Of a stretch of 64,000 nt of DNA, positions 11,183-19,970 are shown in pieces. The notes under the pieces are model-generated. The model was given only the letters and a program-made list of their open reading frames with translations. It had not been told where the DNA came from and did not search any database. The position numbers were made by a program, and so were the translations under genes. This DNA is from Thermodesulfobacterium thermophilum DSM 1276 (GTDB lineage Bacteria; Desulfobacterota; Thermodesulfobacteria; Thermodesulfobacteriales; Thermodesulfobacteriaceae), in the NCBI RefSeq assembly GCF_000421605.1, contig NZ_ATXI01000001.1, positions 62,001 through 126,000 of the forward strand, in the 5' to 3' direction. Each line of letters begins with the position of its first letter. Positions within the stretch are counted from its first letter, which is position 1.

Positions 11183-11727
11183 AGCACCTCTCCTTTTATG
11201 ATTTCTTTAAATTTTTCCAACTGAGTTTTTATGGTACTATCTAAAACTAAATCTCCTACTTTTACCTTTACCCCACCTATAATACTTTCATCCAGCTTAG
11301 GCTCTAAAACCACTTCTTTTTTAAGGAAACCTTTCAAAACCTCCTGCAACTCCTTAACCTCTTCTTCAGTTAAAGGATATGCAGTATAAACCTCCCCTCT
11401 GGCTATCCCAAGTTCTTCATCTAACAACTCTTGATAAAGAGCAAAGATCTCTCTTATCAACTGTATCCTTCTTTTTTCAACCAACAACCTCAAAAATCTT
11501 TCCACCTCAGGCTCAACCTGAAGGGCCTTTAAAAGCTCTTCTACCACCTCCATCTTTAAATCAGGGGGGTAAATAGGGCTTTGTAAAGCCTGTAAAACTT
11601 CAGGCATAGAGTCGAGCAACTCTTTAATCTTACCAAGTTGCTCGCCAAACTCCTTGGTTTTGCCTAACTCTTTTGCTGCGGCAAAAAAACCTTTAGCATA
11701 CTTTAAGGCTATGACTAGTCCTTTCAA
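11179..11727 (-). CDS. atpH: F1 ATP synthase delta subunit
   Basis: Connects the peripheral stalk to the top of F1. The 182-residue protein has the N-terminal helical bundle ([17 protein letters not shown]) and the C-terminal conserved segment [30 protein letters not shown], the usual signature. It overlaps atpF by 4 bases and atpA by 4 bases. Confidence 0.95.
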   Translation of the reverse strand: MKGLVIALKYAKGFFAAAKELGKTKEFGEQLGKIKELLDSMPEVLQALQSPIYPPDLKMEVVEELLKALQVEPEVERFLRLLVEKRRIQLIREIFALYQELLDEELGIARGEVYTAYPLTEEEVKELQEVLKGFLKKEVVLEPKLDESIIGGVKVKVGDLVLDSTIKTQLEKFKEIIKGEVL

Positions 11728-12320
11728 TGAACCACCCTCCCTCTGATTTCGTTTATAAATTCTTTATAAATCTTTTTCTGGTCTTCCTCGGTTATGCTTT
11801 TTCTTAAAAGATCTTCAGCTAACTTAACAGCAGCCTCGGCTACCTCTTCTCTTAACATGTTTTTAGCCTTTTCTATCTCTTGTTGAATATAAAGCTCTGT
11901 CTGCTGTTTAATCCTTTCAGCCTGAAGATTGGCCTCCTCTATGATTCTTTCCTTTTCTTTAAGACCCTGGGCTACATAATTTTCATAGATAGCCTGCGCT
12001 TCTTTTTCAAGATTTTTAACCTTTTCTTGTAATTCTAAATATTTAGCCTCAGCTTCCCTTTTCTTTTCCAAAAGCTCGTTATACTGACGCAATATATTCT
12101 CTTGTCTAGACTTAAACATATTCACTACAGGCTTTCTAGCAAACTTATAAAGAATGACTACCAAAGCTATAAAATTCAAGGTAAACCAAAAAAGATTTTT
12201 TAACTGGGTAGGAGTTACACCATGAGAACCACCTTCTCCTCCACCAGCCGCCCAAGCTAACTCAGCTCCAACCAATAAAAGAACCAACAAAAACCCAACC
12301 ATCGCCTTCATGCTTCTCAT
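11724..12320 (-). CDS. atpF: F0 ATP synthase b subunit
   Basis: Peripheral-stalk subunit. This copy begins with a signal-peptide-like hydrophobic stretch (about residues 5-25, ending AWAAGG), then a second membrane helix (about 43-63), then a long charged coiled coil to the end of 198 residues. An extra N-terminal leader on one of two adjacent b-type genes is known from delta-proteobacteria-like atp operons. It overlaps the adjacent b' gene by 4 bases. Confidence 0.93.
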   Translation of the reverse strand: MRSMKAMVGFLLVLLLVGAELAWAAGGGEGGSHGVTPTQLKNLFWFTLNFIALVVILYKFARKPVVNMFKSRQENILRQYNELLEKKREAEAKYLELQEKVKNLEKEAQAIYENYVAQGLKEKERIIEEANLQAERIKQQTELYIQQEIEKAKNMLREEVAEAAVKLAEDLLRKSITEEDQKKIYKEFINEIRGRVVH

Positions 12321-12742
12321 ACCTTCCTCCCTAAAACTCTTTCAACAATCAAACCTGCAAACATCTCAATACGGCCTTGCAAATCTTTTCTAATAGCCTC
12401 AAGTTGATTGGTAAATTCTTGAGACCATCTAGCTTTATATTCTTCTACTTCTTTCAACACCTTAGAAAGAAGCTCCTTTTCGATTTTACGAGCTTCTTCT
12501 TTTAAAAGTTCTCTTTTCTGAGCTCCCTCTGCCCTGGCTTTAGCAAGTTCTTCTTCATATTTTTTGATTATGTCTGAGGCTGAATTTAAAAGCTCTTGCG
12601 TCTCTTTTTCCAAGCTTGCAAAATGTTGTTCTCTTTGTTGCATGGCTTTCATCACAGGTTTGATCAAAATGTGATACAAAATAAACGTCATGATCAAAGC
12701 TTCAGCAATTTGCACAAAAAGCGTAAAATCAACGTTTATCAT
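12317..12742 (-). CDS. F0 ATP synthase b' subunit
   Basis: First gene of the operon. A single N-terminal membrane helix (about residues 5-28) is followed by a KPVMKAMQQREQ segment typical of b subunits and a charged coiled coil; 141 residues. With atpF this gives a b/b' heterodimeric peripheral stalk. The a and c subunit genes (atpB, atpE) are not in this operon, so the membrane rotor parts must be encoded elsewhere. Confidence 0.9.
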   Translation of the reverse strand: MINVDFTLFVQIAEALIMTFILYHILIKPVMKAMQQREQHFASLEKETQELLNSASDIIKKYEEELAKARAEGAQKRELLKEEARKIEKELLSKVLKEVEEYKARWSQEFTNQLEAIRKDLQGRIEMFAGLIVERVLGRKV

Positions 12743-12789
12743 CTTTCGTCCACCCCTCTATCTAAACTTTTTTATCATCTTAAAGCTAC

Positions 12790-12818
12790 ATTTGTATTAT
12801 AAATTTTCAAAAAGTCAA
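12790..12818 (-). promoter_or_regulatory. Candidate promoter of the atp operon
   Basis: On the minus strand TTGACT (12813-12818) is followed 17 bases later by ACAAAT (12790-12795). A perfect TATAAT (12796-12801) overlaps the spacer but is only 11 bases from that -35 box. Either hexamer may be the functional -10. Located between the rodA stop and the b' start. Confidence 0.45.
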
Positions 12819-12844
12819 GTTTTAGAAAGTTATAAAAAATAAAA

Positions 12845-13936
12845 TTATTTAAAGAAATACTTTTTTATTGCCACGTTAAATAGCAAATACAGTAAAATAT
12901 AGACCAAAATCGTGATAGAGCCGCCATAACTTAAAAAAGGTAAGGGAATACTGGTCATGGGTAACAAACCTGAACAACCACCTAAGTTAAAAAACAATTG
13001 CCAAAGTAAGATTAAACTTACCCCTAAACTTAAATATTTACCAAACCAGTCTTTGGTAGTTTGAGAAACACAGATTCCGAAATAAATCAAATAACCATAA
13101 AGCGCTAAAAAAACTGAAACCCCTAATAAACCCCAAGTTTCTGCCCAAACAGCAAAGGCTAAGTCGGTATGCTTAGTAGGTAAATATCCTAAACGGGTAG
13201 ACCAACCTTTATAAAATTTTTGTCCTGTCAGACCACCAGAACCTATGGCTATTAAAGACTGGTTTAACTGATATCCCCAGGTCTTAGCATACTTTTCAGG
13301 CTCAAGATATCCATAAATTCTTCCTTTTTGGTGAGGCTTTAATTTTTGCCATGCTATAGGAACAAACACAAAAGAAAATAAAAGAACACCACTAAAAAGC
13401 AGTATAAAAATTCTTTTAGGTACTCCAATAAAAAGCAACCAAGAAAAAAACATCACTCCCATGATAAACGCATAGTCAAGATCAGTCGGCATGATTAAAA
13501 TAAGGGGCAAAGCAATCAACCCAAATATTTTAAGCAATTTTTTGGGGGGGATTACTTCAGAAGGTTCTCTACTCAAATACAGGCTTATCAACCACAACAA
13601 AATAAATTTAACAAACTCCGAGGGCTGTAAAGACAAAAATCCTAAGTTTAACCATCGTTTATGGAAAATTAACATGATAAACAGCACAAAATTTAAAATC
13701 CAATAGGCATACCAGAGTGCTCTAAACGACACCTTCTTATAGTCTGTAAAGAAAAGCAAAAAGAAAAAAATAGAAAAACCTAAAACATGCCACAATAAAT
13801 TTTTTATAAAAAAACTTAAACTTTCAGCGATAAAAAATTGATGTATGTTACCTAAAGCAAATAAAGCAAAAACCACTAAAAAACCTTTTAAATTTCTTTT
13901 TATGGCCTCTTTATAATTATCTTCTTTCACCTGCAT
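12845..13936 (-). CDS. rodA: Rod-shape peptidoglycan polymerase RodA (SEDS family)
   Basis: SEDS glycosyltransferase that polymerises lipid II in the elongasome together with PBP2. It has about ten transmembrane helices and the SEDS signatures GYQLNQSLIAIGSGGLTGQ, a LGYLPTKHTDLAFAVWAETWG loop with the catalytic Asp region, and a C-terminal PFLSYGGS motif. The 363-residue length and the overlap of 20 bases with mrdA (PBP2) indicate RodA rather than FtsW. Confidence 0.94.
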   Translation of the reverse strand: MQVKEDNYKEAIKRNLKGFLVVFALFALGNIHQFFIAESLSFFIKNLLWHVLGFSIFFFLLFFTDYKKVSFRALWYAYWILNFVLFIMLIFHKRWLNLGFLSLQPSEFVKFILLWLISLYLSREPSEVIPPKKLLKIFGLIALPLILIMPTDLDYAFIMGVMFFSWLLFIGVPKRIFILLFSGVLLFSFVFVPIAWQKLKPHQKGRIYGYLEPEKYAKTWGYQLNQSLIAIGSGGLTGQKFYKGWSTRLGYLPTKHTDLAFAVWAETWGLLGVSVFLALYGYLIYFGICVSQTTKDWFGKYLSLGVSLILLWQLFFNLGGCSGLLPMTSIPLPFLSYGGSITILVYILLYLLFNVAIKKYFFK

Positions 13937-15863
13937 TTTCTTCCTCTAAAGGATTAGCTATTTCTCCGGTAAAATTTTCTCCAACTTCTGGTATCTCCTC
14001 TCTCTCTTCTTCTAAAGCTTGGTTAGGAGGTGCAGAGATTTTAAAAAATACCTTGTAAAGTTCTCTTGCAAGAGGTGCAGCAACTCCTCCTCCACTACCT
14101 CCATGTTCTACAAAAATTGTGCTAACTATCTCTGGGGTTTCCTTTCCTGCATAACTTACAAACCAGGCGTGATGTTCAAGGTGTTTTTTCTTAGCAGACA
14201 AAGAAACAACCTGAGCAGTACCAGTTTTACCAGCTACTATTATACCTGGAACTGCAGCTGACTTAGCAGTCCCAGACCGAACCACCTCTATTAGGCTTTG
14301 TCTTATCCATTCTAAATGTTGAGAGTTTATTTCTATCTTTCTTTCCAAAACTGGTTGAAATTCTATTTTAGTCCCATCCACTTTTTGGATGGTTTTTACT
14401 ATATAAGGTCGGTATAGATATCCACCGTTGGCTATGACCATATAAAGCTTAGCTAATTGTAACGGAGAAGTTAAAATGTATCCCTGTCCTATTGAAAGAA
14501 CTACAGTCTCTCCTGGAAACCAATCTTGTTTTAGTCTTTTCCTTTTCCAGGCCCTATCAGGTACAAGTCCAGCGTCTTCCTCTGGCCAACCTAAGGCTTT
14601 TTGCCCTAAACCAAATTCTTTAGACACACTCGCTATATCGTCTACCTCAAGTTTAGTCCCTAAGGTATAGAAATAGACATCACAAGAAACCGCTATAGCC
14701 TTTATCAAACCTACTGTTCCATGCCCTCGGTGTTCCCAACACTTAAAAGTCCTGGTACCAAAATTAAAATATCCTGGACAAAAGACAGATTGACTGGGGT
14801 TGGTTATCACCCCTTTTCTGAGTGCAGTTAAAGCAGTGATAACCTTATAGGTTGAACCTGGAGGATAAGCCCTTAGAGCTTTATTTAAAAAAGGGCTTTC
14901 TTTAGCAGATGAGATAGCTTGCCATTCTTCCTTAGTAAATCCTATAATAAACTTCTGTGGATCCACAGAGGGGGCACTAACCATCGCCAAGATACCCCCG
15001 TCAGAAGGAGAAAGAGCTACGATGGCCCCTCCTCTACCTTTAAGTAATTCATAGGCTGTAAGCTGAAGGTTGTGGTCAACGGTTAAAATAAGGTCGTTTC
15101 CAGCTATAGGTTCGGTGCGGGCAATCACCCTTCCTAACCTACCATAGGCATCTCTTTCGATTTCAACATATCCATTTTTACCCTTAAGTTCCTCCTCAAA
15201 AACCTTTTCTAACCCCTGCTTTCCTATCAAATCCTCTACAGAATATCCTTTATCTTTAAGTTTAAGATATTCCTCGCGGTTAATCTTAGAAACATAACCT
15301 ATTAGATGAAAATAAGCTTCTCCATAGGGATAATACCGCTCTGACTCTACTTCTACACTTACCCCAGGTAAATAATATAGCCTTACCATAATTTTAGCCA
15401 CTTCATCCCATCGCAAATCAGACTTTAAAAGCACTCGGCTTATTGAAGTTTTTTTTAAAAGGTAAAATCGCTCTTTTAAAATTCCAAAATCTTCCTCTAA
15501 AAGTTTACTTAATTTATATAACACTTCATCCTCTTTATCTTTAACTCCCTCAACATCTATGTATAGATTAAAAACCGCTTGATTGGTAGCTACTACTACC
15601 CCATCTGCGGTGATGATGTTACCTCGCGGGGCTTTAATGGTATAGGTTACTACCGAACGAGATTTAGCTTTTTTAACATAGTATGAATGTTTTATAACCT
15701 GTAAATAAAAAAACCTACCCCAAAGAACTGCTAAAATAAAAAATAACAAGATCTTGGCCCAAAAAACCCTTTTTTCCCAGAACTCAGATTTTAAAATTTT
15801 TTGTTTAACTTTACTTAAGTCTTGGATTACAAAGGCTCTGTTCTTCATCCATCTATTACTCAT
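13917..15863 (-). CDS. mrdA: Penicillin-binding protein 2 (elongasome transpeptidase)
   Basis: Class B PBP that crosslinks peptidoglycan during rod elongation. One N-terminal membrane anchor (about residues 35-55) is followed by the PBP dimerisation domain and the transpeptidase domain with PPGSTYK (active-site Ser, SxxK, near residue 340), SCDVYFYTLG (the SxN-equivalent, typical PBP2 form), and AGKTGTAQV (KTG box, near residue 555). The acidic C-terminal tail is long. Length 648 residues. It overlaps both mreD and rodA, consistent with a mreC-mreD-mrdA-rodA unit. Confidence 0.95.
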   Translation of the reverse strand: MSNRWMKNRAFVIQDLSKVKQKILKSEFWEKRVFWAKILLFFILAVLWGRFFYLQVIKHSYYVKKAKSRSVVTYTIKAPRGNIITADGVVVATNQAVFNLYIDVEGVKDKEDEVLYKLSKLLEEDFGILKERFYLLKKTSISRVLLKSDLRWDEVAKIMVRLYYLPGVSVEVESERYYPYGEAYFHLIGYVSKINREEYLKLKDKGYSVEDLIGKQGLEKVFEEELKGKNGYVEIERDAYGRLGRVIARTEPIAGNDLILTVDHNLQLTAYELLKGRGGAIVALSPSDGGILAMVSAPSVDPQKFIIGFTKEEWQAISSAKESPFLNKALRAYPPGSTYKVITALTALRKGVITNPSQSVFCPGYFNFGTRTFKCWEHRGHGTVGLIKAIAVSCDVYFYTLGTKLEVDDIASVSKEFGLGQKALGWPEEDAGLVPDRAWKRKRLKQDWFPGETVVLSIGQGYILTSPLQLAKLYMVIANGGYLYRPYIVKTIQKVDGTKIEFQPVLERKIEINSQHLEWIRQSLIEVVRSGTAKSAAVPGIIVAGKTGTAQVVSLSAKKKHLEHHAWFVSYAGKETPEIVSTIFVEHGGSGGGVAAPLARELYKVFFKISAPPNQALEEEREEIPEVGENFTGEIANPLEEENAGERR

Positions 15864-16356
15864 CTTTCCTAATCAACAGATCTTTAAGGAAAAATTCGAA
15901 CCCTAAAATCCATACCAAGGTAACCACAAAAAAATGAAACAACTCTTGAATCTGATGAGCCCAAAAACTGAAAGTAAAGCTAAAGGGCACGGTCAAAAGA
16001 AATAAAAACAGCTTAATGATAAAAAAAACTAACAGGTTAATACCCCAAAAAAACAGCTTATTTCTAATATTGTTTAGGTTTAAATATCCTTTAAACCAAT
16101 AAAAAACTACCCCCATAAGAAAAAAATATCCTAAGTTAAAGATCTCTTGGTTGGTTTCTATCCCACTTATAAAACCTAAAACTAAAAGATAAATCCATAA
16201 CCAAACATTGACGTTTCTATAGCTTAAAAAAATTAAGGCTATGCTCAAAAAAGGATTACCTACAGGAGCTAAGAAAAAAGATTGCAAAAACCCTTTTAAA
16301 AAAAGCACCAAGAAAACTAAAGGGATCCCTATAAAAAAAAATTCTTTAAGATTCAT
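15856..16356 (-). CDS. mreD: Putative rod-shape-determining membrane protein MreD
   Basis: A very hydrophobic 166-residue protein with about five predicted membrane helices. The sequence itself is poorly conserved, as is usual for MreD. Identification rests mainly on size, topology, a PxGNPFLSIALI-like segment and its exact position between mreC (8 bases upstream) and mrdA (8-base overlap). It would link MreC to the elongasome. Confidence 0.75.
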   Translation of the reverse strand: MNLKEFFFIGIPLVFLVLFLKGFLQSFFLAPVGNPFLSIALIFLSYRNVNVWLWIYLLVLGFISGIETNQEIFNLGYFFLMGVVFYWFKGYLNLNNIRNKLFFWGINLLVFFIIKLFLFLLTVPFSFTFSFWAHQIQELFHFFVVTLVWILGFEFFLKDLLIRKDE

Positions 16357-16364
16357 CTCAAACT

Positions 16365-17189
16365 TTAAAAACTTATCTCAGGAATTTTAGCCAGTACAAA
16401 AACCATATCAACACGATAAAGGTCTACCAAAGAAGCTATTTCAGCCATTTTAAAAATACTTTGAGCAGGATCTCGGTAGACATTAACTATTTGCCCTACC
16501 AAAAGACCTGGAGGAAAAAGACCGTCCTGTCCTGAGGTAAGGACCTCATCTCCTGATTTAACCTGAGCATCTGAAGGCAGATAATACACAAAGGGGTGAG
16601 ACTCTGCCCTTCCTCTTAAAATACCGCGGTCTCCAGTCCTTAAAACCTTAACATCTGCGGCAAAAGAAGGATGGTTTATCAAAATAACCTTACTCCAATG
16701 GTTATACACCTCAACCACCTGCCCTATCAAAGCCACTGCCTCACCACCTGCAATAGCCAACACAGGCATCTGAGGCATCACCCCGTCCTTACTCCCTTTG
16801 TCTATAAAAATAAGGTCAGAAAAGTAGTCGAAAGGTTTATAAATAACCCGTGCGGCTATTTTAGGATAGTTAAGCTTAGAGGAAATTTTATAAAATTTTT
16901 CTAACTCTAAGTAAACCCTTTCTCTTTCTTGATACTGAGCCAATTGAGCTTTTAAAAGTAAGATTTCTTCTTTAAGTCTTTCATTTTCTTTTTTTAAGTT
17001 TACCAAAAATAGATAATTTTCTAAAAAACCCCTGCTTTTTTCTCCAGAATAGGTAGCACCTTTCCAAAAAGGAGAAAGAAAAAAACCTAAAAACTCATTA
17101 AAAAAATATGTCTTTTTTACTGCATACCAACTAAGAAATAAACTCAACAAACCTAAAACAATAGACAGTTTAAGCTTATTTATCTTCAT
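16365..17189 (-). CDS. mreC: Rod-shape-determining protein MreC
   Basis: Bitopic protein that activates PBP2 in the elongasome. An N-terminal membrane helix (about residues 7-25), a coiled coil (about 60-100) and a beta-rich periplasmic domain with DKGSKDGVMPQMPVLA and GDEVLTSGQDGLFPPGLLVGQI are the standard MreC pattern; 274 residues. It starts 12 bases after thrC. mreB, often adjacent, is absent from this cluster. Confidence 0.93.
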   Translation of the reverse strand: MKINKLKLSIVLGLLSLFLSWYAVKKTYFFNEFLGFFLSPFWKGATYSGEKSRGFLENYLFLVNLKKENERLKEEILLLKAQLAQYQERERVYLELEKFYKISSKLNYPKIAARVIYKPFDYFSDLIFIDKGSKDGVMPQMPVLAIAGGEAVALIGQVVEVYNHWSKVILINHPSFAADVKVLRTGDRGILRGRAESHPFVYYLPSDAQVKSGDEVLTSGQDGLFPPGLLVGQIVNVYRDPAQSIFKMAEIASLVDLYRVDMVFVLAKIPEISF

Positions 17190-17201
17190 TGTGTATAGGT
17201 T

Positions 17202-18593
17202 TTAAACAGCCTTTGTCTCAATAAATTCCTTTACTTTACTTATTGAAGCAGGTAATACCTCATATTTTTGAGGAAGTTGATAAAGCTTTTTAATTTCAAG
17301 AGGAAGGTCTAACTCAAAACCTAAGGCCTTGCTTACTGTTTCAGGAAATTTGGCAGGATGGGCGGTAGCCAAGCAAACTATAGGTATTTCCTCTTTAAAA
17401 CGTTTAGCTGCTTTCACTCCCACAGCAGTATGTGGGTCTAAAATATACCCGGTTTCTTGATAAAAAGTTTTAATCGTACTAAATGTTTCCTCCTCTGTAG
17501 CCCGTTCTGACACAAAGTCTTGCTGAATTTTTTCTATCATTTCTTGATCAAACCTTAAAGCCCTTTCAGAAGCAAACTTCTCCATAGCCTGTTTAGTTTT
17601 TTCAGGATCCTCTCCTAAAAGGTAGTAAAGGTAGCGTTCAAAATTACTCGCTACCTGGATATCCATAGAAGGGCTGATGGTAGGTTTTACCGTGCCTAAG
17701 GAATAATCCCCAAAATTCACAAACCTATATAAAATATCATTTTCATTGGTAGCCAAGATTAGCTTAGGAATTCTTTCTTTACCTAACATTCTTCTTACTA
17801 AATAACCAGCAAAAATGTCCCCAAAGTTTCCTGTAGGTACAGAGAAAATTACCTTTTCTACCCCTTCTTTTTCACAAACCCTAAAATAAGCCCAAAAGTA
17901 GTAAACCATCTGAGCCATAACCCTGGCCCAGTTGATCGAGTTTATCGCCGTAAGTCTGTATTTTCTTTTAAAGTCAAGGTCCATAAAAATTTTTTTCACT
18001 ATTGCCTGACAATCATCAAATGTACCTTCTATTGCCAAGTTAAAAACATTTTCATCAGTCACAGTATTCATCATTAAAGCCTGCACCTCAGAAACTCTTT
18101 TATAAGGATAGAGGATAAAAATAGCGATGTTTTTCTTACCCCTTACTCCGTATATAGCTGCAGACCCGGTATCTCCTGAAGTAGCACCTAAAATATTTAT
18201 CTTATTTCCTGTTTCTAACAAAAGCTTCTCAAAAAGATTCCCTAAAAACTGGAGGGCTACATCTTTAAAGGCCCAGGTAGGTCCATGGAAAAGTTCTAAG
18301 ATATAAAAGTCTCCTGCTTTTACTACCGGAGTGACCTCTTTATTCCTGAAAGTTTGATAAGATCTATCGATGATTTCCTTTAGTTCTTCTTCTGGTATAT
18401 CGTCTATAAAGTACCTAAACACGTTTAAAGCAAGTTCTTGATAAGAAAGAGAACTTAAACGTTTTATCTCCTCAAGAGAAAGTATAGGGACCTTCTCTGG
18501 TATGATCAAACCACCATCAGGAGCCAATCCCTCAAACACCGTCTGCTTAAAAGAAAGCCTTTCCATTTCACCTCTTGTGCTTATATATTTCAT
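17202..18593 (-). CDS. thrC: Threonine synthase
   Basis: PLP enzyme that converts O-phosphohomoserine to threonine. The N-terminus KYISTRGEMERLSFKQTVFEGLAPDGGLIIPE and the PLP-lysine motif TWAFKDVALQFLGN (about residue 112) mark the E. coli/yeast-type family; GATSGDTGSAA is the phosphate-binding loop. Length 463 residues. It lies just downstream of two small genes and 12 bases ahead of mreC; the link to cell-shape genes is probably only positional. Confidence 0.95.
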   Translation of the reverse strand: MKYISTRGEMERLSFKQTVFEGLAPDGGLIIPEKVPILSLEEIKRLSSLSYQELALNVFRYFIDDIPEEELKEIIDRSYQTFRNKEVTPVVKAGDFYILELFHGPTWAFKDVALQFLGNLFEKLLLETGNKINILGATSGDTGSAAIYGVRGKKNIAIFILYPYKRVSEVQALMMNTVTDENVFNLAIEGTFDDCQAIVKKIFMDLDFKRKYRLTAINSINWARVMAQMVYYFWAYFRVCEKEGVEKVIFSVPTGNFGDIFAGYLVRRMLGKERIPKLILATNENDILYRFVNFGDYSLGTVKPTISPSMDIQVASNFERYLYYLLGEDPEKTKQAMEKFASERALRFDQEMIEKIQQDFVSERATEEETFSTIKTFYQETGYILDPHTAVGVKAAKRFKEEIPIVCLATAHPAKFPETVSKALGFELDLPLEIKKLYQLPQKYEVLPASISKVKEFIETKAV

Positions 18594-18605
18594 CTTCTAC
18601 TCCCT

Positions 18606-18824
18606 CTAATATCCTTTAGTTTTTAACACCTCTAACCGGTTTTTCATCCTATCTATGAACTGTCTGATTTCAGCCTTAAAATCAGCCAAACTTTGATGAT
18701 TTTTCTGATAAACCTTTAAAAGTTCGTTAAGCCAGTATTCTATCGTCTCCACTTCTTTAATAGCAAGTTCTTTCTGGACCTTTTGCTTCAATTTATTTAA
18801 AATCTTAGGGTCTAAACCCTCCAT
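18606..18824 (-). CDS. Small hypothetical protein, helical
   Basis: A 72-residue, highly charged, mainly helical protein without membrane segments or cysteines. The sequence (KILNKLKQKVQKELAIKEVE at residues 6-25) does not match a family I recognise. It is very likely real because it is tightly packed, ending 12 bases before thrC and starting 1 base after the upstream stop, with AGGGAGG-like purines upstream of its ATG. Confidence 0.65.
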   Translation of the reverse strand: MEGLDPKILNKLKQKVQKELAIKEVETIEYWLNELLKVYQKNHQSLADFKAEIRQFIDRMKNRLEVLKTKGY

Positions 18825-18825
18825 T

Positions 18826-19212
18826 TTAAACCTCCCTTTTGTCTAACTTTTCTCTTACCACGTTAAAGACCGCTGTAATGATAAGATGCTCAGGAATTTC
18901 TTCTATCTTATCTTTACACAACACATCACACACCTTCCCACACAGTCCTAAACAAAAACTTTGTCTCGTTTCTATGTCTAAAAGGTCTTCGACAAACTTA
19001 TCCTCTATCAAAATCCTTCTTTCCCAATCCTTAAGTTCTTTAGGTCTTCCTTCTACATCTACCTTTTCAAACTCAACCTTAACCCCCATCTCAAGTAAAA
19101 TAGGAGTTAACGTCATAAGTGCTTTTTCCAGGTTTAGATAGGTTAGGTTCATCCTTTCAGCAAAGGGATTTTCTTCTTTTCCTTTTTGCCAAATTATTTT
19201 AAGGGATTTCAT
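18826..19212 (-). CDS. DUF2703-like cysteine-containing protein
   Basis: A 128-residue soluble protein. The opening LKIIWQKG, the LTPILLEMGVKVEFEKV segment, a predicted ligand or metal site near CLGLCGKVCDVLC (about residues 93-105, four cysteines in thirteen residues) and overall thioredoxin-like strand pattern resemble DUF2703 proteins, whose function is unknown. The N-terminal cysteine pair I would expect in that family is missing, so the assignment is tentative. It overlaps the upstream MBL hydrolase gene by 4 bases. Confidence 0.55.
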   Translation of the reverse strand: MKSLKIIWQKGKEENPFAERMNLTYLNLEKALMTLTPILLEMGVKVEFEKVDVEGRPKELKDWERRILIEDKFVEDLLDIETRQSFCLGLCGKVCDVLCKDKIEEIPEHLIITAVFNVVREKLDKREV

Positions 19213-19970
19213 AAGGTTAAAACCATAAAATCTTCGGCTAAAACAACCTCACCTGAAAAATGTTTTTTTATTATATCTGGTATTTCTTTTTTTTCACTAT
19301 GAGGATAAAAATGAGAAAGGATAAGTTTACCAACCCTGCTTTCCTCTGCAATCATCCCTGCCTCTGTAGGAGAAAGATGTCCCTCTACCTTAAATTCTTC
19401 TGAATTAGCACATTCTAAGATAAGTATATCTGCTTTTTTAGCAAGCTTTATAAGAGATTCGCAAAAACCGGTATCTCCAGAATACACCAGACTTTTCCCC
19501 TGAGATTCTAACCTAATGGCTAAACTTTCAGGATTATGTTTAACCGGAGAGGTTTTGGCTTTAAAAGGTCCGATTAAAACTTCATACCCTTCTGTTAACG
19601 GAAGTTCAATTAACCTAAAAACCTCCTCAGGAGGTTCAACCCAGTGGTTCAAGGCCTGATTTAATTTCTCAAGAAGATTTAAGAACCCCTTTGGTGCATA
19701 GACATATACCGGTTGAACCCTCTGATAACCAAGCTTGTAGCGGCTGGCAAAAAAGAACGGGATAAGGTCAGAAATATGGTCTGGATGAAAATGAGAAATA
19801 AAAATAGCTGAAAGGTCTTCTAACCCATAACCAAGCTTTAAAATCTGTTTTAATACACCATAACCAAGGTCAAGAACCAATAAAAACCCATCTTTTTCTA
19901 CCAGATAACCTGGAGAGTTTCGGTCAAGTCTTATCCATCCAGTCCCAGAGCCTAAAATAGTTATTTTCAT
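19209..19970 (-). CDS. MBL-fold metallohydrolase, RNase Z/AtsA-like
   Basis: Metallo-beta-lactamase-fold hydrolase of 253 residues. The metal-binding HFHPDH motif lies at about residues 60-65, with further ligand candidates in KHNPES, YSGDTGF and LSHFYPHS. The arrangement (N-terminal GSGTGWIRLDRNSPGYLVE, no long exosite arm) resembles RNase BN/AtsA-like proteins, but the substrate cannot be told from sequence. It overlaps the TPR gene by 4 bases. Confidence 0.82.
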   Translation of the reverse strand: MKITILGSGTGWIRLDRNSPGYLVEKDGFLLVLDLGYGVLKQILKLGYGLEDLSAIFISHFHPDHISDLIPFFFASRYKLGYQRVQPVYVYAPKGFLNLLEKLNQALNHWVEPPEEVFRLIELPLTEGYEVLIGPFKAKTSPVKHNPESLAIRLESQGKSLVYSGDTGFCESLIKLAKKADILILECANSEEFKVEGHLSPTEAGMIAEESRVGKLILSHFYPHSEKKEIPDIIKKHFSGEVVLAEDFMVLTL